Below, one piece after another: positions 17,662-26,852 of a stretch of DNA of 40,290 nt. Source of the stretch: Clostridium liquoris (GTDB taxonomy: Bacteria > Bacillota > Clostridia > Clostridiales > Clostridiaceae); the NCBI RefSeq assembly GCF_002995785.1, contig NZ_PVXO01000070.1, forward strand, positions 1-40,290. Direction: 5' to 3'. Numbering within the stretch: position 1 is the first letter of the stretch; each line of letters opens with the position of its first letter. The position numbers were made by a program, and so were the translations under genes. Below the pieces are notes generated by a model, which had not been told where the DNA came from, made no database searches, and worked only from the letters and a program-made list of their open reading frames with translations.

Positions 17662-20301
17662 CTATTTCGATAACTTTTCCAAGATCTCTTCTACTTTATC
17701 TATTGCTTCATCTATCTTTTCAGGAAGCTTTCCTCCAGCTTGAGCCATATCCGGTCTGCCACCACCGCCGCCTCCAGCTATGGAAGCTATTTCTTTTATA
17801 ATCTTTCCACAATGAGCTCCTTTAGCAACTGCTCCCTTTGAAGCCATAGCAATAAATTGAACTTTTCCTTCAATAACACTTCCTAATACTACCACACCTT
17901 CAACCATTTTGTCACGAAGTTTATCTCCCAATTCTCTTAAAGTATTGCCATCTACATCCTTTAATACTCCAGTAATTAATTTTATACCATTTACTTCTTT
18001 TATATTACTTAATAGTTCATTCTCTGCTCCACTGGCTAGTTTACTCTTAAGTTCATTGATTTCTTTTTCCTTATTCTTAAGCTCAGCTAAGTTAGAATTT
18101 ATCCTGTTTACTATATCATTTTCTCCACATTTTAATGTATCGCCTATGGATTTTAAAGTATTTTCTTTTTCTTCTATGAAGTTTATAGCATTTATTCCTG
18201 TAACAGCTTCAATTCTTCTTATTCCAGCAGCTACCCCTGATTCAGAAACGATTTTAAATAATCCAATCTCTCCTGAATTGCTAACGTGAATTCCACCACA
18301 GAGTTCTTTACTAAATTCTCCTATGGAAACCACTCTTACATCTTCTTTATATTTATCATCAAACAATGCCACAGCACCACTTGCCTTGGCTTCTTCAATA
18401 TTCATAACCTTAGTATTTACAGGATGTACTTTCATTATGTTTAAATTGACCAATCTTTCTACAGCCTTTATTTCTTCTTTAGTAAGTCCTGCAAAATGAT
18501 TAAAATCGAATCTTAATTTTTCCCCATCAACATAGGAACCAGACTGTTGCACATGATCTCCTAATACCTCTTTTAATGCTTTATGAAGCATATGAGTAGC
18601 TGTATGATTTTTTCTTATGTTGTTTCTTCTTTCCTCATTTACTTTTAAAGTTACAGTGCTGTGTTTTCTAATTTCTCCTTCAGTGACCTTAACAAAGTGA
18701 AGTATCTTTCCACCTACATTTCTTTTACAATCCATTACTTCAGCTTTGCCACTTTCACAGATTATTATACCTGTATCTCCAATCTGTCCTCCCATTTCAG
18801 CGTAGAAAGGAGTTTTTTCTACTAATATTACTCCCTCTTCTCCTGTAGTTAATGAATCAGCAAATTCTTCTCCATTTACTATTAGGGAAATATTTGATTC
18901 AATTTCTAAATTATCATAGCCAACAAATTCTGTTTCTATTTCCTTAGGTAATTTATTTATTAAAGTGTCTTCAGCTCCCATGTAGTTTGATTCTCCTCTG
19001 GCAGCTCTAGCTCTTTGTCTTTGTTCATTCATTTCTTTATTAAAGCCTTCTGTATCTGCTTTCATTCCCTTTTCTTCTAATATTTCTTCAGTTAACTCTA
19101 ATGGAAATCCGTAAGTATCATATAACTTAAATGCTTTATCTCCAGAAAGAACTTTTCCACCTTTTTTATTAAGTCCTTCTATATATTCATTTAGAACCTG
19201 AATGCCACTATCTATAGTTTCAGCAAATCTTTCTTCTTCTATTTTAATAACCTTTTTAATGTATTCTTCCTTTTCTTTCAGCTCTGGGTATGCACCACAA
19301 GAATTTGATATTACTACATCACAAATATTGTATAGAAAATTATGATTTACTCCTAATAATCTTCCGTGTCTAGCAGCTCTTCTAAGTAATCTTCTTAGAA
19401 CATATCCTCTTCCTTCATTGGAAGGCAATATACCATCTGAAATCATGAAGGTTACACTTCTTACATGGTCTGTTATAACTCTTAAGGATATATCAGTATT
19501 CTTATCCTTTCCGTAAACTGCACCTGATACTTTACATACTTCATCTAATATAGCTCTTATAGTATCTACTTCAAATATGCTGTTTGTTCCCTGCATAATT
19601 GTAGCTATTCTTTCAAGTCCCATTCCAGTATCTATATTAGGATGTGCTAATCTATTGTAGTTTCCATTTTCATCTTTGTCAAATTGAGTAAATACAAGGT
19701 TCCAGAACTCAACTACTTTATCTTCATCTCCTGCTTTAACAAATTCTTCTGCAGTAGTTATCTTTCCTGCTCCTCTGTCAAAATGTATTTCAGAACATGG
19801 TCCACAAGGTCCTTGACCTATTTCCCAGAAGTTATCATCTTTTCCTAATCTAAATATTCTTGATGTATCTATATCTGTAGATTTAGTCCAAATATCAAAA
19901 GCTTCATCATCTTCTAAGTATATGGTTACATATAATTTATCCTTTGGAAGTTTCAATACTTCTGTTACGAATTCCCAAGCCCATGGAATAACTTCTTTTT
20001 TAAAATAATTTCCAAAGGAAAAGTTCCCTAACATTTCAAAAAATGTACCATGCCTTGAAGTCTTACCTACATTTTCTATATCACCAGTTCTTATACACTT
20101 TTGACAAGTAGTGATTCTATTCCTAGGTGGTATTTTAACTCCTGTAAAGTAAGGCTTTAGTGGAGCCATTCCTGCATTTATTAATAATAAACTGTTATCA
20201 TTTTTAGGTACTAAAGGGAAGCTTTTTAATCTCAAATGTCCCTTGCTTTCAAAAAATTTTAAATATGCTTCTCTAATTTCATTTAAGCCCATTTTTTCCA
20301 T
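17662..20301 (-). CDS. alaS: Alanyl-tRNA synthetase
   Basis: Class II aminoacyl-tRNA synthetase of 879 aa, full length. The catalytic domain starts with [16 protein letters not shown] and includes the [17 protein letters not shown] motif and GMGLERI (motif 3). The editing domain carries HTATHMLH and CGGIHV (zinc/active-site residues), and the C-terminal DHHA1 domain has [15 protein letters not shown]. The ATG at 20301 has a GGAGGAGA ribosome binding site. Expression is controlled by the T-box leader upstream (20450-20665). Confidence 0.98.
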   Translation of the reverse strand: MEKMGLNEIREAYLKFFESKGHLRLKSFPLVPKNDNSLLLINAGMAPLKPYFTGVKIPPRNRITTCQKCIRTGDIENVGKTSRHGTFFEMLGNFSFGNYFKKEVIPWAWEFVTEVLKLPKDKLYVTIYLEDDEAFDIWTKSTDIDTSRIFRLGKDDNFWEIGQGPCGPCSEIHFDRGAGKITTAEEFVKAGDEDKVVEFWNLVFTQFDKDENGNYNRLAHPNIDTGMGLERIATIMQGTNSIFEVDTIRAILDEVCKVSGAVYGKDKNTDISLRVITDHVRSVTFMISDGILPSNEGRGYVLRRLLRRAARHGRLLGVNHNFLYNICDVVISNSCGAYPELKEKEEYIKKVIKIEEERFAETIDSGIQVLNEYIEGLNKKGGKVLSGDKAFKLYDTYGFPLELTEEILEEKGMKADTEGFNKEMNEQRQRARAARGESNYMGAEDTLINKLPKEIETEFVGYDNLEIESNISLIVNGEEFADSLTTGEEGVILVEKTPFYAEMGGQIGDTGIIICESGKAEVMDCKRNVGGKILHFVKVTEGEIRKHSTVTLKVNEERRNNIRKNHTATHMLHKALKEVLGDHVQQSGSYVDGEKLRFDFNHFAGLTKEEIKAVERLVNLNIMKVHPVNTKVMNIEEAKASGAVALFDDKYKEDVRVVSIGEFSKELCGGIHVSNSGEIGLFKIVSESGVAAGIRRIEAVTGINAINFIEEKENTLKSIGDTLKCGENDIVNRINSNLAELKNKEKEINELKSKLASGAENELLSNIKEVNGIKLITGVLKDVDGNTLRELGDKLRDKMVEGVVVLGSVIEGKVQFIAMASKGAVAKGAHCGKIIKEIASIAGGGGGGRPDMAQAGGKLPEKIDEAIDKVEEILEKLSK

Positions 20302-20317
20302 AGTTATCTCCTCCGTT

Positions 20318-20425
20318 TATTTAGTTAATAGTTGAAAGTGGAGAATGGAGAGTTATAAAAGAAATCTTGCTAATCAAAATTCCAAATCATTTTCTTCAGC
20401 TTTCCCCTTAACATTGTAGAAATAC
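20318..20425. repeat. Degenerate inverted repeat between the T-box and alaS
   Basis: About 108 bp between the T-box terminator and the alaS ribosome binding site. Its purine-rich left part (GTTGAAAGTGGAGAATGG) and pyrimidine-rich right part (TTCTTCAGCTTTCCCC) are roughly complementary. It looks like a worn small palindromic repeat inserted in the untranslated leader. No gene is present. Confidence 0.3.
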
Positions 20426-20449
20426 TTTAAACAAATTTAATTTTAGCAT

Positions 20450-20665
20450 CAAAAAAGAAGCCTTGCCTCTTAAATAAGGGACGAAAGCCTCTCCGCGGTA
20501 CCACCCTAATTATATAAGTTATATAACTTATATCTCTCATATATAATAAAGGCTCCAAAACAGCTTCAATACCTATACTAAGAAGTTTTCACCAGCCACT
20601 TCCTCTCTTAATAGTAAAAATGTATCTACTCATTTTTTTCATAGCCAGAATATTCATGTTTGATA
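20450..20665 (-). promoter_or_regulatory. T-box riboswitch (alanine) controlling alaS
   Basis: The T-box bulge sequence GGGTGGTACCGCGG is on the minus strand at 20493-20506. Upstream are the stem I elements AGAGAGGAAG and GGCTGGTGAAAACTTC, and the specifier region GAAGCTGTTTTGGAGC, in which GCT (20562-20564) is an alanine codon just where the specifier should be. Downstream the leader ends in an imperfect G/C-rich terminator stem followed by six T (20451-20456). Uncharged tRNA-Ala would stabilise the antiterminator and switch on alaS. Confidence 0.93.
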
Positions 20666-20668
20666 ACG

Positions 20669-20697
20669 ATTATAAATTAAAAAATATCATATGTCAA
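20669..20697 (-). promoter_or_regulatory. Sigma-A promoter of the alaS T-box transcript
   Basis: On the minus strand, consensus TTGACA (20692-20697), 17-bp spacer and consensus TATAAT (20669-20674). The predicted start near 20662 coincides with the beginning of the T-box leader. Confidence 0.85.
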
Positions 20698-20723
20698 CAT
20701 CTAGCTTCATTTCTTCTCTAATA

Positions 20724-21749
20724 TTAAAATATGTAATAATTGAAATCCTCATATATTACTTTAATTATTACCCCTATAGGAACTGCTAATACCATACCAA
20801 AAAATCCCCATAGTTTCCCTCCAATAACTAGAATCAATATTACCACTAAAGGATGCATACTTATATTGTCTCCTATAAACTTAGGTGATATTATGTTTCC
20901 CTCCACCTGTTGGATTAAATATAGCCATATAGCAGTCCATAATGCTATAGTAGGTGACTTTAAGAAAGCCACTATAACGCCTGGTAATGCGCCTAATAAA
21001 GGGCCAAAATATGGAATAATATTGAAAAATGCATTTAGAACAGATAATATCAAAGGAAAATCCACTTTTAACACTAGCAGTACTATAAAAGTGAGAATAC
21101 CTACTATAATGGATAGTATCACCTGAGTAGCTAAATATCTTCCAAGTATTTTATCTATATCTCTAAATATTTTTCTTATTATATATCTGCTTTTCACAGG
21201 AAATAGTGTAAATAATCTGTTGCTTATATCCTTTGCATCTGCAAGAAAATAATAAACTATCATTGGCACTATGGCAAAGGATAATAAATTTTCTCCCAAC
21301 TTTAAAACCCTTTCAAATGCATTATTAAAGGCATTATCAAAGGTAGTATTGATTCTGCCATAGATATTTTGCAAAAGATTATAAAAAAATTTATTGTTAC
21401 TTAAAGGTTTTACTTTTTCATAAAATCCATTGATAAACATTTCAATATTATATATAGCATCGCTAATATTGGCACTTTCTCTAAATAAAATAGGTATTAA
21501 AAAAGTTATGCTTAAAACAAATATAAGAATAAGCATTAGTATAAGTAATACAGAGGAAAAGCGTCTATTCATTCCCATCTTTATCAATCTTTCATTTAAA
21601 GGTTTTAAAACATAAGCTACTATAAAGGATATAAATACCAAGTAAATCATATCCTTTACTATTTTTACTCTAAATATCAATAAGGATAAAAGGATAAAAA
21701 CAATAAAATAAATTATATACCTTATGCTATCCTTGGATAATTTCTTCAT
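20724..21749 (-). CDS. AI-2E family transporter (PerM/YtvI-like permease)
   Basis: Integral membrane protein of 341 aa with about seven to eight hydrophobic segments, including a long N-terminal pair (about 12-45), a paired region at 205-265 and C-terminal helices. The family signature FNIIPYFGPLLGALPGVIVA is near residue 243-262 and WTAIWLYLIQQVEGNIISPKFIGD follows. Family members include AI-2 exporter TqsA, Na+/H+ antiporters and uncharacterised sporulation proteins such as YtvI, so the substrate is open. Its ATG lies inside the 3' end of the upstream PRC-barrel gene (23-nt overlap), implying translational coupling. Confidence 0.85.
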   Translation of the reverse strand: MKKLSKDSIRYIIYFIVFILLSLLIFRVKIVKDMIYLVFISFIVAYVLKPLNERLIKMGMNRRFSSVLLILMLILIFVLSITFLIPILFRESANISDAIYNIEMFINGFYEKVKPLSNNKFFYNLLQNIYGRINTTFDNAFNNAFERVLKLGENLLSFAIVPMIVYYFLADAKDISNRLFTLFPVKSRYIIRKIFRDIDKILGRYLATQVILSIIVGILTFIVLLVLKVDFPLILSVLNAFFNIIPYFGPLLGALPGVIVAFLKSPTIALWTAIWLYLIQQVEGNIISPKFIGDNISMHPLVVILILVIGGKLWGFFGMVLAVPIGVIIKVIYEDFNYYIF

Positions 21750-22242
21750 TGTTTTTCTCCTTGTTTAATGCATTGCCAGGAGTATTTGAAAATATTAGTT
21801 TATCCTTATTCCCATGATAAAGTATGCATTCTCTTCCAATAATTATATCCTTTATTAAAAAAACTTTTTTCCCATAAAGGAAATTAGTAATATATCCAGT
21901 AGATACCACCACACCATTTATTAAAAAAGTTTTTTCATCAAATATTATATCTTCAATCATGCCTATTATATTTCCCTGTAAATCTATTATGTTCATGTAT
22001 GCTATATCAGTAAAATGAAGAAATTTCCCCTTACTGCAGCTAGTCACTATCATACTATCATTATAGGAAAGTATGTTATTTTTCAAAATATAAACACATG
22101 GTTGGAATATCATATAAGATGTTATAGAAAAACCTAATACTGCTCCTATATTAAAATCTACTATAATATCCTTTATAAATCCTATACTTTTCCCCTTTAT
22201 ACTACTTACTTTCATAAAAAGAAAGTCTTTTTTTCTATACAT
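21727..22242 (-). CDS. PRC-barrel domain protein
   Basis: Cytosolic protein of 171 aa with two PRC-barrel-like repeats (about residues 1-80 and 75-150), seen as KVSSIKGKSIGFIKDIIVDF and the related NIIDLQGNIIGMIEDIIFDE. In Bacillus small PRC-barrel proteins (YlmC/YmxH) are sporulation-linked, but no function is fixed. I use the ATG at 22242 with GGAG 8 nt upstream, not the longer frame beginning at 22281. It is coupled to the AI-2E permease by overlap, which suggests a shared membrane-related job. Confidence 0.75.
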   Translation of the reverse strand: MYRKKDFLFMKVSSIKGKSIGFIKDIIVDFNIGAVLGFSITSYMIFQPCVYILKNNILSYNDSMIVTSCSKGKFLHFTDIAYMNIIDLQGNIIGMIEDIIFDEKTFLINGVVVSTGYITNFLYGKKVFLIKDIIIGRECILYHGNKDKLIFSNTPGNALNKEKNNEEIIQG

Positions 22243-22317
22243 CTTATCCACTCCAATTATCAGTGCATATAATAAACTCATCTTATATTTTTGCCTTTAA
22301 TAAAAAAAATATGCCTA

Positions 22318-22366
22318 ACAAATTAAAGAGTAAGAAAGTATTGCAATGCTAACTTTCTTACTCTTT
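22318..22366 (-). terminator. Terminator downstream of the GerQ-like gene
   Basis: Perfect 15-bp stem (22325-22339 with 22352-22366) with a 12-nt loop. The plus strand carries six T at the 3' side and the minus strand an AT-rich TTTAATTTG tail. It separates the gerQ-like gene from the PRC-barrel gene. Confidence 0.75.
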
Positions 22367-22397
22367 TTTAATAAGAAATAATATAAATTATGCAAAA

Positions 22398-22778
22398 TTA
22401 TTCTGGATATATATTTACGAATTTTACAGAGTAAAGATCCCCCATTACTAGAAAATTTGCTTCTAAATCTTTTAAAACTAAATAGCTGATACCTACTTCA
22501 AGTAGAATTCCATCTCTATCTTGAACCGTATTTGTGCCAATTAAAAAGGTTACTTTAACTCTTTTGCCAATCTGTTGTTTTAAATAGTACTGAGTATACC
22601 CAGGCCCTAAGCTTATTGGGGAACCTGGTGCAATTTCAAAACTAGGGGGAGTAGGTGCTGGCTGCTGGGTTTGCTGGGGCTGTTGTTTTGGAGTACTAGG
22701 TATTGGCATTCTTGGAACATTAGGAATATCTCTATAATAGTAAGGACAATTATAATTTAAGTACCATTTTGGTGACAT
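22398..22778 (-). CDS. gerQ: GerQ-like spore coat protein
   Basis: 126 aa. The N-terminal part (about 1-55) is Pro/Gln/Tyr-rich and low complexity. The C-terminal part (about 58-124, GYTQYYLKQQIGKRVKVTFL...DRDGILLEVGISYLVLKD...DLYSVKFVNIY) is a compact beta-rich domain. In Bacillus the gene after cwlJ is gerQ, whose product is a cross-linked coat protein needed to hold CwlJ in the spore. The layout is similar and the place is the same, 51 bp after cwlJ. Identity is based mostly on synteny and architecture, because the sequence is divergent. Good ribosome binding site AGGAGGA before the ATG. Confidence 0.6.
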   Translation of the reverse strand: MSPKWYLNYNCPYYYRDIPNVPRMPIPSTPKQQPQQTQQPAPTPPSFEIAPGSPISLGPGYTQYYLKQQIGKRVKVTFLIGTNTVQDRDGILLEVGISYLVLKDLEANFLVMGDLYSVKFVNIYPE

Positions 22779-22829
22779 GAAAATCCTCCTATTTAAAATT
22801 ATTACTTTTTAAACATGATTTTTAAAAAA

Positions 22830-23270
22830 TTATGTTTGAGCATAAAGCTCTGTTGGATTGTAGAAACAATGGTTCAATATAGTTATTTGAAAGCTGCCAG
22901 TTCCGTTGTATGGAAAATTGTATGGACATGGAGCATATGGGTTAAAGTACCACAACGAATACCCTATTGGATATAATCTATTGCCCGCCAATGCCCAATC
23001 TGCTATATCATAGTGTATTTGATCTGGTGGATTGGACCAAATAGTTTGAGGATTAGGCGCACCGCCTATTACTCCTCTCATACAATCATACTGACCCTCT
23101 TGATAAAGCACTTTTCTAACATCGCCTTGACCTATTCTATGGTATTCACCATATGGAATTCGTACTCTATTCATTATAGAAGTAGCCACGGCCTTCATGC
23201 CAGTATCACCTTCACCGCCAGCTTCACATTTAATAACCCTTGCTAACAACTCCCTATCTGAATATGCCAT
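22830..23270 (-). CDS. cwlJ: CwlJ-like spore cortex-lytic hydrolase
   Basis: Hydrolase_2 (SleB/CwlJ) family enzyme that cuts spore cortex peptidoglycan during germination. It is 146 aa with no signal peptide, as expected of CwlJ (made in the mother cell) and unlike SleB. The catalytic-type glutamate region ELLARVIKCEAGGEGDTGMKAV is at the N-terminus, and the CwlJ-like ending SLWYFNP...CPYNF...NHCFYNPT is present. It heads a two-gene unit with the GerQ-like protein. The ribosome binding site is weak. Confidence 0.88.
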   Translation of the reverse strand: MAYSDRELLARVIKCEAGGEGDTGMKAVATSIMNRVRIPYGEYHRIGQGDVRKVLYQEGQYDCMRGVIGGAPNPQTIWSNPPDQIHYDIADWALAGNRLYPIGYSLWYFNPYAPCPYNFPYNGTGSFQITILNHCFYNPTELYAQT

Positions 23271-23338
23271 ATATAAAACTTCTTAAAATAATATTGCTTA
23301 CAGTATTATTTTATTCAATATAGAGAAAAATGTGCTTG

Positions 23339-24406
23339 TTAATTTACAGATTCAATAATTCCTCCTCCAAGAAGTAAATTCTCTATATAGAACACTACAG
23401 ATTGTCCTTTAGTTATAGCCCTTTGCTTTTCATCAAATATAACTCTTACCTTTCCATTCTCCAGTGGTTCAACAGTAGCTGAAGAAGTTTTTGCAGAATA
23501 TCTTATCTTTGCTGTAATCTTCATACTGCTTTCCAGTTTATCAAAAGGAATAAAATTCACATCCTTTGCCACCAGTTCATTTTTAAATATTTCCTCTTCA
23601 TTCCCTAGCACTACCTGATTTTTTGAAGGTATTATATCTGTAACAAAAACAGGCTTTCCTAATGCAATGCCTAATCCCTTTCTTTGACCTATAGTATAAT
23701 GTATTATTCCCCTATGCCTGCCCAATATTTTCCCATTCCTATCTACAAAATTTCCTTCTAATATTTTCTTAGAACAGTTATTTATTATATATTTTCCATG
23801 ATCATTATCTGGAATAAAGCAAATTTCTTCACTATCCTTTTTATTGTGTACACCTAATCCTATTTCCTTTGCTATTTCCCTTATTCTGTCCTTCGTATAG
23901 TCTCCGCAAGGCATAAGTACATGCTTTAATTGATGCTGCTTAATATTGTAAAGCATATAAGTCTGATCTTTTTTATTATCCTTTGCTTTATAAATTAAAT
24001 ATCTATCTCCGCTTTTTTTAATTCTGCAGTAATGACCTGTAGCTATATAATCCGCTCCTAATTCTATTGCCTTTTTTAATAGAGCATCAAATTTTATATA
24101 TTTATTACATAAAACACAAGGGTTAGGAGTTCTGCCTTCAATATAATCATCGATAAAAGGAGTTACCACTTTTTCGTTAAATTCTTCAATTAAATCTACT
24201 TCATAAAAAGGTATGCCTAAGTCATCACATACTTTTTTAGCATTCTCTACTATTATTTCTGATTCACTTTTACTTCCATTACACTTATTTCCTGGGAAAA
24301 CTTTCATAGTTATTCCTATAACATCATATCCCTGTTTCTTCAAAAGATAAGCTGCAACAGAGCTATCTACTCCTCCGCTCATTCCAACTGCTACTCTTTT
24401 TGCCAT
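23339..24406 (-). CDS. mnmA: tRNA-specific 2-thiouridylase MnmA
   Basis: Adds sulfur to C2 of wobble uridine in tRNA-Lys, -Glu and -Gln. It is 355 aa. The ATP-pyrophosphatase P-loop [12 protein letters not shown] is at the N-terminus, the catalytic [12 protein letters not shown] supplies the first cysteine, and DSEEICFI supplies the second. TGHYCRI, ATP-binding and C-terminal beta-barrel ([21 protein letters not shown]) regions are intact. I choose the ATG at 24406; the in-frame TTG at 24418 lies within the G-rich ribosome binding stretch. It follows iscS-iscU, which deliver the sulfur, but a terminator sits between. Confidence 0.95.
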   Translation of the reverse strand: MAKRVAVGMSGGVDSSVAAYLLKKQGYDVIGITMKVFPGNKCNGSKSESEIIVENAKKVCDDLGIPFYEVDLIEEFNEKVVTPFIDDYIEGRTPNPCVLCNKYIKFDALLKKAIELGADYIATGHYCRIKKSGDRYLIYKAKDNKKDQTYMLYNIKQHQLKHVLMPCGDYTKDRIREIAKEIGLGVHNKKDSEEICFIPDNDHGKYIINNCSKKILEGNFVDRNGKILGRHRGIIHYTIGQRKGLGIALGKPVFVTDIIPSKNQVVLGNEEEIFKNELVAKDVNFIPFDKLESSMKITAKIRYSAKTSSATVEPLENGKVRVIFDEKQRAITKGQSVVFYIENLLLGGGIIESVN

Positions 24407-24454
24407 GTAATTCACCAATCCTCTTTTTAAAATAAGAAAGAATAAATTATAAAT

Positions 24455-24495
24455 AATAAAAAAGGTAGGAATTCACCATAGGCGAATTCCTTTTT
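24455..24495 (-). terminator. Terminator of the iscR-iscS-iscU operon
   Basis: On the minus strand an 11-bp stem (24481-24491 with 24467-24477, one G-U pair), 3-nt loop and a run of six T. It starts about 40 bp past the iscU stop and separates it from mnmA. Confidence 0.8.
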
Positions 24496-24533
24496 AATTT
24501 ATTCTTTTTAATTTGTTCTTTGCTCTTTAAATA

Positions 24534-24965
24534 TTATTTTCCATGAACCTCTTCATGAATATTTTCTGAGTGAGATTTCATCTCAAAAGGTTGAAGTCCT
24601 ACGGATTCTCTGTAATTATTTATTGCCTTGTGTATTGCATCTTCAGCAAGTACTGAGCAGTGCATTTTTATTGGTGGAAGTCCATCCAATGCTTCTGCTA
24701 CAGCCTTGTTAGTTAAATCCCATGCTTCATCTATACTTTTTCCTTTTATAAGCTCTGTAGCCATGCTTGAGGAAGCTATAGCTGACCCACAACCAAAAGT
24801 CTTGAATTTTACATCTTTTATTATATTATCTTCAACTTTTAAATATATTTTCATTATATCTCCACACTGTGGATTTCCTACTTCTCCTATACCATTTGCA
24901 TCTGGAATTTCTCCAACATTTCTTGGATTTCTAAAATGATCCATTACCTTTTCACTATATATCAT
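24534..24965 (-). CDS. iscU: Fe-S cluster scaffold IscU/NifU
   Basis: Scaffold on which IscS builds [2Fe-2S] clusters. It is 143 aa. The three ligand cysteines lie in NPQCGD, TFGCGSAIASSS and MHCSVLAEDA. The start MIYSEKVMDHFRNPRNVG is typical. The C-terminal tail of about 15 residues is His/Glu-rich (SHSENIHEEVHG), longer than the minimal scaffold. It begins 3 bp after the iscS stop codon, so the pair is tightly linked. Confidence 0.95.
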   Translation of the reverse strand: MIYSEKVMDHFRNPRNVGEIPDANGIGEVGNPQCGDIMKIYLKVEDNIIKDVKFKTFGCGSAIASSSMATELIKGKSIDEAWDLTNKAVAEALDGLPPIKMHCSVLAEDAIHKAINNYRESVGLQPFEMKSHSENIHEEVHGK

Positions 24966-24967
24966 AA

Positions 24968-26161
24968 TTATTTATCCCCTTTCTTAATGAAATCTTCCCA
25001 TAATGGTGACATATTTCTTAGTCTTTCTACAATTTTTGGCAATACATCCAACATGTAATCTACATCTTCTTCTGTACTTCCTGAACCTAATGATAATCTT
25101 AATGATCCATGTGCTAATTCATGTGGTAATCCCATAGCTAATAATACATGAGATGGATCTAATGAACCAGAAGCACAGGCACTACCTGTAGAAGCACATA
25201 TCCCTTCAAAGTCTAAGGATAATAATAAAGATTCTCCCTCTAATCCTATAAAACTAAAATTTGCATTACCTGGGAGTCTTTTGTCTCCAGTTGGTCCATT
25301 AAGCTTAGTATGAGGTATTCTTTCCATAACACCACTTATCAATTTTTCTCTTAAACTTCTTAATCTAATAGCTTCTTCATCTAATTCAGAAACAGCTAAC
25401 TCTATAGCCTTTCCTATACCTACTATTCCAGGTACATTTTCTGTAGTTGCCCTTTTACCTCTTTCCTGACCGCCGCCATGAATAAGATTTTCTATTCTTA
25501 TTCCCTTTCTAATATATAGTGCTCCTACACCTTTAGGACCATAGAACTTATGACCTGCCATTGAAAGTAAATCTATGTTCATGTCCTTAACATCTATTGG
25601 CACATGACCTACTGCCTGAACTGCATCTGTGTGGAAAAGAATCTTTCTTTCCCTACAAATAGCTCCTATTTCTTTTATTGGCTGAATTGAACCTACTTCA
25701 TTGTTAGCAAACATAACTGATACTAATATAGTTGTATCCTTTATAGCATTTTTTAAATCTTCTATATTTACTAAACCATATTCATCTACAGGCAAATAAG
25801 TAACTTCAAATCCATTTTTCTCTAAAAACTTACATGTATGAAGTACTGCATGATGTTCTATAGCTGTGGTAATTATATGATTTCCTTTATTTTTATTAGC
25901 AAAAGCTATGCCTTTAATTGCCCAGTTGTCTGATTCGGAACCACCTGCAGTAAAATATATTTCATCCTTTTCAGCATTTATAGCTTTGGCAACTCTGCCT
26001 CTAGCCTTATCAATAGCAACCCTTGGCTCCTCGGATATTGAATAAAATTTTGATGAAGGGTTAGCAAACTTATCTGTGAAATATGGTAACATCTCCTCTA
26101 ATACCTCTGGCTTTGTAAATGTGGTTGCTGAATAATCCATGTAAACATACTTTTTATCCAT
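24968..26161 (-). CDS. iscS: Cysteine desulfurase IscS/NifS
   Basis: PLP enzyme that takes sulfur from L-cysteine and passes it as persulfide to IscU and MnmA. It is 397 aa. MDYSATTFTKPEVLEEM opens the protein, the cofactor lysine is in SMAGHKFYGPKGVGALY, and the active-site cysteine lies in the CASTGSACASGS loop near residue 325-336. The iscR stop and the iscS ATG are directly adjacent, and the AAAGGAGAAAG ribosome binding site lies in the iscR coding end. Confidence 0.97.
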   Translation of the reverse strand: MDKKYVYMDYSATTFTKPEVLEEMLPYFTDKFANPSSKFYSISEEPRVAIDKARGRVAKAINAEKDEIYFTAGGSESDNWAIKGIAFANKNKGNHIITTAIEHHAVLHTCKFLEKNGFEVTYLPVDEYGLVNIEDLKNAIKDTTILVSVMFANNEVGSIQPIKEIGAICRERKILFHTDAVQAVGHVPIDVKDMNIDLLSMAGHKFYGPKGVGALYIRKGIRIENLIHGGGQERGKRATTENVPGIVGIGKAIELAVSELDEEAIRLRSLREKLISGVMERIPHTKLNGPTGDKRLPGNANFSFIGLEGESLLLSLDFEGICASTGSACASGSLDPSHVLLAMGLPHELAHGSLRLSLGSGSTEEDVDYMLDVLPKIVERLRNMSPLWEDFIKKGDK

Positions 26162-26599
26162 TTAAACTTTCTCCTTTCGTGAAGTAGCTTTTAATTTATT
26201 ATAATCTTTTACTAAATCCTGTAAAGTTGTTGATTTTGTTACTTGATCTATACTTTTCTTTATTCTAGTCCATAACAATCTAGTTGAACAGCAATCCATG
26301 CTGCTGCAATTTCCATCTAGTGTACAATCAGCTAAATCTATGGGTCCTTCTAACACATCCATTATTTCATCAATAGTTATATCTTTAGGTTCCCTAGTTA
26401 ATATATAACCACCTTGGGCTCCTCTTATACTTTTTACTAACTCAGCTTTTCTTAGGGAAGAAAACAATTGTTCTAAATAGTATTCAGATACATGCTGCCT
26501 TTCCGATATTGATTTTATTGAAACGGGTGGGCCTCCATAGTTTATGGCTAAATCCGCCATAGCTCTAACCCCGTATCTTGCTTTTGTAGATAACTTCAT
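26162..26599 (-). CDS. iscR: Rrf2 family repressor IscR
   Basis: Winged helix-turn-helix Rrf2 protein of 145 aa that senses Fe-S or cysteine status. The DNA-binding part is KARYGVRAMADLAINYG...ISERQHVSEYYLEQLFSSLRKAELVKSIRGAQGGY. The cysteine cluster ADCTLDGNCSSMDCC near residue 91-105 supplies three [2Fe-2S] ligands, which favours IscR over the cluster-less CymR. First gene of the iscR-iscS-iscU operon; the dyad at 26623-26649 between its promoter and start suggests autorepression. Confidence 0.9.
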   Translation of the reverse strand: MKLSTKARYGVRAMADLAINYGGPPVSIKSISERQHVSEYYLEQLFSSLRKAELVKSIRGAQGGYILTREPKDITIDEIMDVLEGPIDLADCTLDGNCSSMDCCSTRLLWTRIKKSIDQVTKSTTLQDLVKDYNKLKATSRKEKV

Positions 26600-26622
26600 T
26601 TCCTCACCTCTCTAGCCTTAAT

Positions 26623-26649
26623 GAAAGTCTACTAATTCACTAAACTTTC
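26623..26649. promoter_or_regulatory. Candidate IscR operator (27-bp dyad)
   Basis: GAAAGT and ACTTTC bound a nearly symmetric sequence centred on AATT: on each side CTA or TTA, then T/A and AATT match their complements with few exceptions. It lies just downstream of the -10 box of the iscR promoter, where a bound repressor would block RNA polymerase. Binding by IscR is inferred. Confidence 0.5.
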
Positions 26650-26655
26650 AAATTT

Positions 26656-26684
26656 ATAATATCAAATCAGAGTAAACTTGTCAA
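26656..26684 (-). promoter_or_regulatory. Sigma-A promoter of iscR-iscS-iscU
   Basis: Minus-strand consensus TTGACA (26679-26684), 17-bp spacer, TATTAT (26656-26661; five of six matches to TATAAT). It is the only good promoter upstream of iscR. Confidence 0.8.
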
Positions 26685-26785
26685 CTATAAAATCAAAAAA
26701 ATTTGGAAATATTTTTAGAACATAGATCTACAAGTGAAGAGTGAATAGTGAACAATAAATAAGAAATAAAAAAGAATAAATTAAG

Positions 26786-26852
26786 TAAAAACTAAAAGCT
26801 AAAAGGTAAAAGTTAAGAAAAACTTCATTAACTATTACTTCTTAGCTCTTAC
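26786..26852. repeat. Small inverted-repeat element next to rarA
   Basis: The left arm contains CTAAAAGCTAAAAGGTAAAA, and 26791-26817 matches 33874-33900 at 24 of 27 bases. The right arm (TTCTTAGCTCTTACC) is its inverted counterpart. The stop codon of rarA (26849-26851) lies in the right arm. A related degenerate GTGAAGAGTGAATAGTGAA tract at 26734-26752 lies just outside. No gene is present in the spacer 26700-26848. Confidence 0.6.
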
